The position numbers were made by a program, and so were the translations under genes. Shown here piece by piece: positions 6,624 through 11,756 of a stretch of DNA of 11,756 nt; position 1 is the stretch's first letter; each line of letters opens with the position of its first letter. The notes beneath the pieces were generated by a model. It made no database searches. It was not told where the DNA came from and saw nothing but the letters and a program-made list of their open reading frames with translations. The DNA comes from JBCDCP01 sp039181495 (GTDB lineage: Bacteria; Pseudomonadota; Alphaproteobacteria; Rhizobiales; Tepidamorphaceae): NCBI GenBank assembly GCA_039181495.1, contig JBCDCP010000094.1, forward strand, positions 1-11,756. Direction: 5' to 3'.

Positions 6624-6646
6624 AAAGGGTTTTCCATAACGATGCT

Positions 6647-8260
6647 TCATTCATACCTCATCTTCCGGCGACGCAGAAGTGCCAACGCAAAAACCGCAAG
6701 CAGTGTATATCCCGCCGCTCCATGACTCAGCGAAAATGGTGTCGGCGGTAATGTCCCCGGCAAGTCCTGATCGATGACAGCGCGCGCGTTCAGCGGCAGT
6801 TCCGCAATGGCGCGGCCGTGCGCATCAATCAGAGCGGATATCCCATTGTTGGCAGCACGAACGAGCGGCAAACCTTGCTCGACGGCGCGCATGCGAGCCT
6901 GGCGCAGGTGCTGTCGCGGGCCGGGCGTATCGCCGTACCATGCATCGTTTGTCACATTGAGAAGGAATTCGGGCCGTGCAACGTCACGGCCGCGCGGCAC
7001 GAAGCCGGGAAAAATCGCCTCATAGCAGACCAACGGCCAGAAGGACGGCTTGCCCGAATGTCGCATCGGCGAAAGGCGTGCACCAGCGGCAAACCCGCCG
7101 GGCAGATCGGTCAGCTGACGTATACCCAATCGTTCGAGCGTATCCTGAAAAGGAAGGAACTCGCCGAAGGGGACAAGTCGAACTTTGTCATAAACGGCAG
7201 CGACATCGCCTTCGTCGTCAATCACTGCAATCGAGTTATAGATGCGCGCGCCGTTGGGCGCGGAGGGGTCAGCATCGTAGCGCAATAGTCCGGTGACCAG
7301 AATGGCCCCCGGCGCCAATAAACCGGCTATCGCCTGCTGAGCGCCGGGCTGATCCTGATAGTAGAACGGCATCGCCGATTCTGGCCAGATGACAATGTCC
7401 CGATCGACCGCGCCGCTTGCCTGAGGTGAAGTGGCGATATCACTCAGCTCAAGCTGGTTGGTGAAATTTCGGACGCGCAACTCAGGATGCCATTTTTCTG
7501 CTTGCGGAATGCTCGGCTGAACGATGCGCAGCCGGGTCTGGTTCTGCGGCGGTGATGCGTCTATGGACAATCGCCACGCCCCGTATGCGGGAAGCCCGGC
7601 AATTGCGATCAGGGCAAAAACTCCAACAATGCTTCGCCCGATGCGGCCTCCGGCGTGGCCATCGAACACAACCGGAATTGCGAAAAAGGCCATCGCGAGA
7701 ACAGTCAGTCCGTCGAGTCCGAGAAGCGAAGCCGCCTGCAGCGTCAGATCCGCAGGCGAGAACGCATAGCCGAAGCTATTCCACGGAAAGCCGGTGAAGA
7801 CGTGTCCCCGGAGGATCTCGGCGGCGCCAAAACACAGCGCAAAGACGAAGATCCTCAGTGCGCCTGGCCGCCACAAAAGCCGCGCAATCGCTGCTGCGAG
7901 GCCATGAAACAGCGCAAGCCCAGCTGGCAGCGCCACCATTGGCAGCGGCAGCATCCAAGCGAATCGTTCCGCTTCAACAAGGAAGGCAAAACCAACCCAC
8001 CACAGGCCCGCCAGGAAGTAGCCCGTTCCGAATGCCCATCCAACGGCAAACGCCGACAACATGCTTGGACGGCCTGCGTCGCCTCGCTCCTTGATCGATC
8101 CATCGATCAACCAAACCAGAACTGGAAAGGTGACAAACAGCACCGGAACCAGATCGAAAGGCGGCATGGCGAGCGCTGACGCGGCACCGGCCAGAAAGGC
8201 GATCAGAAGCCTTCGCAGGCCCCATTGCAGGGCAATTGTATCAGCGACGTGACCGATCAT
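6647..8260 (-). CDS. lnt: apolipoprotein N-acyltransferase
   Basis: Lnt is the inner-membrane enzyme that adds the third acyl chain to lipoproteins, using phospholipid as donor. The 537-aa protein starts with several hydrophobic segments (about 17-52, 66-96, 102-130, 134-150, 175-200, 207-226). A periplasmic nitrilase-like domain follows from about 243, and a last membrane helix lies at about 512-528 before a basic tail. The catalytic triad is visible: Glu294 in WPESAMPF, Lys359 in YDKVRLVPFGEFLP, and Cys412 in VCYEAIFPG. VTNDAWYGDTPGPRQHLRQA (436-455) is another family signature. The ATG at 8260 is 11 nt after the corC stop, with no strong ribosome binding site. The ybeX/corC-lnt pairing is conserved. 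The Sinorhizobium homologue is known as actA, an acid-tolerance gene (recalled). Confidence 0.97.
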   Translation of the reverse strand: MIGHVADTIALQWGLRRLLIAFLAGAASALAMPPFDLVPVLFVTFPVLVWLIDGSIKERGDAGRPSMLSAFAVGWAFGTGYFLAGLWWVGFAFLVEAERFAWMLPLPMVALPAGLALFHGLAAAIARLLWRPGALRIFVFALCFGAAEILRGHVFTGFPWNSFGYAFSPADLTLQAASLLGLDGLTVLAMAFFAIPVVFDGHAGGRIGRSIVGVFALIAIAGLPAYGAWRLSIDASPPQNQTRLRIVQPSIPQAEKWHPELRVRNFTNQLELSDIATSPQASGAVDRDIVIWPESAMPFYYQDQPGAQQAIAGLLAPGAILVTGLLRYDADPSAPNGARIYNSIAVIDDEGDVAAVYDKVRLVPFGEFLPFQDTLERLGIRQLTDLPGGFAAGARLSPMRHSGKPSFWPLVCYEAIFPGFVPRGRDVARPEFLLNVTNDAWYGDTPGPRQHLRQARMRAVEQGLPLVRAANNGISALIDAHGRAIAELPLNARAVIDQDLPGTLPPTPFSLSHGAAGYTLLAVFALALLRRRKMRYE

Positions 8261-8271
8261 CCCGGCCAGGA

Positions 8272-9603
8272 TCAGGACGGCGCATTGCCCCGATCCGGCG
8301 CGTTGTCCGGAGCGGGTTGCCGAGCGGGGGCGGGGCGTTTTGTCGGGGTCGCTGCCGAAAGCCGCCGCGGGCTGATACGGACACGCTTGACCCGACGCGG
8401 ATCGGCATCGATCACTTCGAATTCAAAGCTACCGGGCAGATCAACGATTTCGCCGCGCACCGGAACCCGCCCGAGATGGGAGAACAACAGCCCCCCCAAA
8501 GTGTCGACTTCCTCAAGGATTTCGTCATCGGGCTGGAAGCTACTGCCAAGCTGCCCCTGCAGATCCTCAATAGGGGTGCGGGCATCGGCGACAAATCCCG
8601 TCGTGCCACTGGAGACAATCAGCACGTCATCCTCGTCATCGTGCTCGTCGGATATCTCGCCAACAATCTCTTCGACCAAATCCTCGATCGTCACCAACCC
8701 ATCGGTGCCGCCATACTCGTCGACGACGATCGCCATATGCATACGGTCGGCCTGCATCTTCACCAGCAAGTCACCGACCGGCATCGAAGGCGGAACGTAG
8801 AGCACGTCGCGAAGCAGCTTGCTGGACTTCAGCGGCACGGAAAGATCAACCCGTGCCAGATCGATCGGGTTCGTGTGTGCTGGCGTGTTCGCCTTGCCGC
8901 CCTTGACGTTTGTGTCGGATGGCTTGCCATTCTTGCTGCTGGTCTTTGATGCCGATCCGGCGGCGTTTGCTTTGGCGGGTGATTTTCGTCGGCGCTGCGT
9001 GGCTTTGGCTGTGATGTAGCCCATCACGTCCTTGATATGCACCAGACCCACCGGATCATCGAGCGATTCCCGGGTGACAGGCAGGCGCGAATGGCCCGCA
9101 TCTTCGAAGATCCTGATAATCTCCGAAAGCGACATGGACATATCGACGGCGTCGATATCGGCACGCGGTACCATGACATCCTCGACCCGAACATCACGCA
9201 GCTCCAGCACGTTCCGGAGCATTATGCGCTCTTTGTCGGTCAGCTCGTGCGTCTCGCCATGACCGTTGTCGAGAACATCGGCGAGGCTCTCGCGGAGATC
9301 ATCGCGGGCGCTGATGCCGAGGAAACGGCGAAACCACTGCCACAACACGCGGCGGCGTGGCGGCGCATAGGGTACCGGCAACTGCACCGATGACACTTGT
9401 TCAGAGTCGGCCGGACTTCGTCCCGACGACCCGTCGGAATCGGCGTTTGCCTGTCGTTCCAGTGTTGTTTCTGAAGAGCCGGTCACGTCGGAACCGGAAC
9501 GGGAAGACCTGTCCATTTGGCCCTGTCTGAGCGCTGATGCTGTATCGCGCATCGGTCGGTTGGTGCCGCCCGAGGCACTGATGCTTCTGTTAGCGACATT
9601 CAC
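8272..9603 (-). CDS. CorC/TlyC-type CBS-domain protein (hemolysin C/YbeX family)
   Basis: This is a cytoplasmic CorC/YbeX-like protein. The family is linked to Mg2+/Co2+ efflux, and the name hemolysin is historical. From the GTG at 9603 it has 443 residues. A Ser/Thr-rich, probably disordered N-terminus covers 1-80. The CBS pair starts near 143 (VMVPRADIDAV, then HSRLPV and VGLVHIKDVM at 171-194) and resumes near 255-320 (LLRDVLYVPPSMPVGDLLVK, AIVVDEYGGTDGLVTIEDLV). A transporter-associated CorC_HlyC domain follows at about 327-412, and the tail is Pro/Ala/Arg-rich. A Lys/Ala/Ser/Gly-rich insert at about 199-247 separates the CBS units. There is no DUF21 membrane domain. The GTG overlaps the ybeY stop by 4 nt. 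An ATG at 9516 behind a weak AGGG site is a serious alternative start (414 aa). E. coli YbeX has 292 aa. Confidence 0.93.
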   Translation of the reverse strand: MNVANRSISASGGTNRPMRDTASALRQGQMDRSSRSGSDVTGSSETTLERQANADSDGSSGRSPADSEQVSSVQLPVPYAPPRRRVLWQWFRRFLGISARDDLRESLADVLDNGHGETHELTDKERIMLRNVLELRDVRVEDVMVPRADIDAVDMSMSLSEIIRIFEDAGHSRLPVTRESLDDPVGLVHIKDVMGYITAKATQRRRKSPAKANAAGSASKTSSKNGKPSDTNVKGGKANTPAHTNPIDLARVDLSVPLKSSKLLRDVLYVPPSMPVGDLLVKMQADRMHMAIVVDEYGGTDGLVTIEDLVEEIVGEISDEHDDEDDVLIVSSGTTGFVADARTPIEDLQGQLGSSFQPDDEILEEVDTLGGLLFSHLGRVPVRGEIVDLPGSFEFEVIDADPRRVKRVRISPRRLSAATPTKRPAPARQPAPDNAPDRGNAPS

Positions 9604-10094
9604 TGTTCGATGTAGGGATCGGGAATGCCAAGCCGCGCGAGTATACGCGCTTCCAGCGATTCCATCACCTCTGCATCCTGATCCTGCATATGGTCATGGC
9701 CGAACAAATGCAAAGTACCGTGCACGACGAGATGGGCAATATGATGAAAAATCGGCGTGCCAGACTGCTCGGATTCTGCCGCTATGGTTTCCAAAGCGAG
9801 GGCGATGTCGCCCAGAAAGCTGTGTTCGTCGCCGGTAGATCCCACCGGACCACCTGACGCATCCGGCGGATCTGAGGGAAAAGACAACACATTTGTGGTC
9901 CGATCCTTGCCGCGAAAACGTCGATTTAGAGCGGCGACAAACGGATCATCTGCGAGCGCCAGCGCAACGATTCCCGTCCGGCCTGTTTCCTGGGTAATCG
10001 CTTCACCGACTGCGTCGAGCGCCAAATTCGGCACAGCGTCATGCCACGGCCTGTCCGGACACCCCTCCGGGATGACGGAATCAAAACGGATCAT
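9600..10094 (-). CDS. ybeY: endoribonuclease YbeY (rRNA maturation RNase)
   Basis: YbeY is a metal-dependent single-strand endoribonuclease involved in 16S rRNA 3'-end maturation and ribosome quality control. The 164-aa protein has the conserved metal site HGTLHLFGHDH, with His125, His129 and His135 as ligands, and the upstream motif RFRGKDRTTNVLSFP (59-73). Between them, residues about 75-92 form a Gly/Pro/Asp-rich loop. LGDIALALE (94-102) is a normal family element. The ATG at 10094 is 53 nt after phoH and has only a weak GGGC site. The stop codon TGA overlaps the GTG of the next gene. The neighbourhood phoH-ybeY-corC-lnt is the standard ybeZYX-lnt order. The Sinorhizobium homologue is known to affect symbiosis and RNA regulation (recalled). 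Confidence 0.97.
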   Translation of the reverse strand: MIRFDSVIPEGCPDRPWHDAVPNLALDAVGEAITQETGRTGIVALALADDPFVAALNRRFRGKDRTTNVLSFPSDPPDASGGPVGSTGDEHSFLGDIALALETIAAESEQSGTPIFHHIAHLVVHGTLHLFGHDHMQDQDAEVMESLEARILARLGIPDPYIEQ

Positions 10095-10147
10095 GATTGC
10101 CCGGCATGCTCACAGGGAGCTGGCTGACACGGCTGCACTCTTTCATT

Positions 10148-11161
10148 TCAGTCTTGCTTAGTGCCAGCTGCGTCATAGGCCTCGACAATGCGTTGAACGA
10201 GAGGATGACGAACGACATCTTCGCTGGTAAAGCGAACCGTTCCGGTGCCTTCGACCTCACGCAGCAACGACAAGGCCTCAGCCAGCCCGGATCGGGTGCC
10301 CGGCGGGAGATCCGTCTGGCTCGGATCGCCAGTAACGATCATCTTGGAGCCCTCGCCGAGGCGTGTCAGGAACATCTTCATCTGCATCGATGTGCAGTTC
10401 TGTGCTTCATCGAGAATCACGGCAGCATGCGCCAGAGTGCGGCCACGCATGAAAGCCAGCGGCGCTATCTCGATGATGTTGTTCTGGATCCCGCGTTCGA
10501 CACGATCCGCGCCAAGCGTGTCGTAGAGCGCGTCATAAAGCGGCCGCAGATAGGGATCGACCTTCTCTTTCATATCGCCGGGAAGAAAACCGAGCCGCTC
10601 ACCGGCTTCAACGGCAGGGCGTGACAAAACCAGCCGATCGACGGCACCCCTCTCAAGCAGTGCAGCGGCAAAGGCCACCGCCAGATAGGTCTTGCCTGTG
10701 CCCGCCGGGCCGACACCAAACACCAGTTCGTTGCGCTCGAGCAGCCTGAGATAGAGATCCTGATTGGTTGATCGCGCTGTTATTGTCCGGCGACGTGTAG
10801 AAATCTGCGCCAGCCCAGTGAGCCCCGGCAGCGGTGCCTGTGCATCGCCGCGATAGTTAGCAACGCGCAATGCCCCATCAACATCGCCGGATGTGACTTC
10901 ATGGCCTTCTTCGAGCCGGGCGTAGAGCGCCTCAAGCACCTCTGCCGCGCTCGCACAGGCTTCGGCCTCGCCGCGCAAATGAACATGATTGCCCCGGGCG
11001 GCTGCCTCGATCCCCAGGCGCTGCTCGAGCATATGCAGGTTCTCGTCAAACTGCCCAAAAAGCGCGCTCGCAAGCTGATTGTTGTCAAAGGACAGGCTGC
11101 GCTCAACGGTGTCCTGCGAGACCTTGGCCGAATCCGACTTACGTGCCGGGCGCCCGCTCAA
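10148..11161 (-). CDS. ybeZ: PhoH-like ATPase (YbeZ)
   Basis: PhoH/YbeZ is a P-loop NTPase with a helicase-related fold; it is thought to act with YbeY in RNA metabolism, though its exact substrate is unsettled. The 337-aa protein has an N-terminal KH-like segment (about 20-100). Walker A is GPAGTGKT (151-158), followed by LSRPAVEAGERLGFLPGDMK (179-198). Walker B is VILDEAQN (248-255), and the sensor-type motif is MIVTGDPSQTDLP (274-286). Translation starts at TTG 11161: a perfect GGAGG lies 7 nt upstream, and no nearby ATG offers an equivalent. This TTG overlaps the miaB stop codon (TTGA), so the genes are probably translationally coupled. Confidence 0.96.
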   Translation of the reverse strand: MSGRPARKSDSAKVSQDTVERSLSFDNNQLASALFGQFDENLHMLEQRLGIEAAARGNHVHLRGEAEACASAAEVLEALYARLEEGHEVTSGDVDGALRVANYRGDAQAPLPGLTGLAQISTRRRTITARSTNQDLYLRLLERNELVFGVGPAGTGKTYLAVAFAAALLERGAVDRLVLSRPAVEAGERLGFLPGDMKEKVDPYLRPLYDALYDTLGADRVERGIQNNIIEIAPLAFMRGRTLAHAAVILDEAQNCTSMQMKMFLTRLGEGSKMIVTGDPSQTDLPPGTRSGLAEALSLLREVEGTGTVRFTSEDVVRHPLVQRIVEAYDAAGTKQD

Positions 11162-11756
11162 GCGGTTTCCTCCAAACGGACAGCGTCATTTGAAGTGTTG
11201 TGAGCGGTACCGCTGAGGGTGCCGAAAAGACTGTTGGTGCCGGCCATATCAATCACGACATCTGCAATCTCGCCGATCATTTGTGCAGGCGCGGTGACAT
11301 TGACTGGCTGCAGGTAGGGCGACCGGCCAACCAACTGCCCCGGCTTACGACCGTTCCGCTCAAACAAGACAGGCATACCGCGTCCGACCAGGTCATTGCA
11401 GAACTCCCCTTGTTGCCGCCGTAGCACTTCCTGCAGCGCTGCAAGTCGTTCAGTCTTCACGTTTTCCGGCACCTGCCCTTCCATGTTCGCCGCCGGCGTG
11501 CCGGGGCGTGGACTGTACTTGAACGAATAAGCCTGGGCGAAGCCTACCTGCTGCACGAGATCCATCGTGTCTTCGAAATCGGCGTCTGTCTCGCCAGGAA
11601 AGCCAATGATGAAGTCGGATGACAGCGCGATATCCGGACGCAAGGCGCGCACCCGATCGATGATTGCGAAGTACCGATCTCGGCCATGCTTGCGGTTCAT
11701 CAACTGCAGCACACTATCGGATCCAGACTGAACCGGCAGATGCAGATAGGGCATCA
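11158..11756 (-). CDS. miaB: tRNA-2-methylthio-N6-dimethylallyladenosine synthase MiaB, C-terminal part (5' end outside window)
   Basis: MiaB adds a methylthio group to i6A37 of tRNAs reading UNN codons; it is a radical-SAM enzyme with two iron-sulfur clusters. The window holds the last 198 complete codons. MPYLHLPVQSGSD at the window edge is internal, not a start. SSDFIIGFPGETDADFEDTM and FKYSPRPGTPAA belong to the C-terminal side of the radical-SAM barrel. A TRAM RNA-binding domain follows (about fragment residues 122-180, with FERNGRKPGQLVGRSPYLQP). The N-terminal methylthiotransferase domain and the CxxxCxxC cluster motif lie outside. PYLHLPVQSG also occurs in related methylthiotransferases, but FKYSPRPGTPAA and the position next to phoH-ybeY favour MiaB. 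The last codons extend past the TRAM domain and carry the phoH ribosome binding site. Confidence 0.95.
   Translation of the reverse strand, partial: MPYLHLPVQSGSDSVLQLMNRKHGRDRYFAIIDRVRALRPDIALSSDFIIGFPGETDADFEDTMDLVQQVGFAQAYSFKYSPRPGTPAANMEGQVPENVKTERLAALQEVLRRQQGEFCNDLVGRGMPVLFERNGRKPGQLVGRSPYLQPVNVTAPAQMIGEIADVVIDMAGTNSLFGTLSGTAHNTSNDAVRLEETA
11169..11173 (-). promoter_or_regulatory. ribosome binding site of ybeZ/phoH
   Basis: A perfect GGAGG, inside the last codons of miaB, sits exactly 7 nt before TTG 11161. It decides the non-ATG start of the PhoH-like gene. Confidence 0.85.

Noticed and set aside
6616..6634. Possible terminator after lnt (ACCC-TTTT-GGGT)
   Set aside because: The stem is only 4 bp, and no T-tract follows in the lnt direction.
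1..11756. Mobile element, phage, defence system, CRISPR or tRNA genes
   Set aside because: All sequence is accounted for by conserved same-strand housekeeping genes and short gaps. I saw no transposase, integrase, direct-repeat array or tRNA-like sequence.

Overview
The window is a single uninterrupted block of minus-strand housekeeping genes. It looks chromosomal, GC-rich and alphaproteobacterial, most likely Hyphomicrobiales (Rhizobiales). The reasons are the gene order, the rhizobial flavour of the IF-2 N-terminus, the long MetK, the YlxR/L7Ae-like fusion and the PhrR-like XRE regulator between lnt and metK. I see no mobile element, tRNA, rRNA, CRISPR array or sign of horizontal transfer.

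In transcription order (high to low coordinates) the genes are: miaB (3' part only), phoH/ybeZ, ybeY, corC/tlyC, lnt, an XRE-family regulator, metK, trmB, rimP, nusA, ylxR-type RNA-binding protein, infB (5' part only). The first block (miaB to lnt) is tightly packed, with 4-nt stop/start overlaps, and matches the classical miaB-ybeZYX-lnt cluster: tRNA thiomethylation, RNA quality control, an ion-efflux accessory protein and lipoprotein acylation. The regulator, metK and trmB form the middle block. Here SAM is made by MetK and used by TrmB and MiaB. The third block (rimP-nusA-ylxR-infB) is the ribosome maturation, transcription elongation and translation initiation operon.

The gene-free stretches are short, and none exceeds 300 bases. 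Three carry structure. The 167-nt trmB-rimP gap has a strong intrinsic terminator hairpin, with a plausible promoter upstream of it, so the hairpin may also be an attenuator in the rimP-nusA leader. The 217-nt lnt-regulator gap holds two adjacent hairpins without a T-tract, plus a direct repeat. The 195-nt regulator-metK gap has a good -10-like element, but I recognise no SAM riboswitch there.

I found no clearly new biological system. The items most worth a second look are the rimP leader hairpin, the paired hairpins upstream of the regulator, and a Lys-rich insert that splits the CBS pair of the CorC protein.
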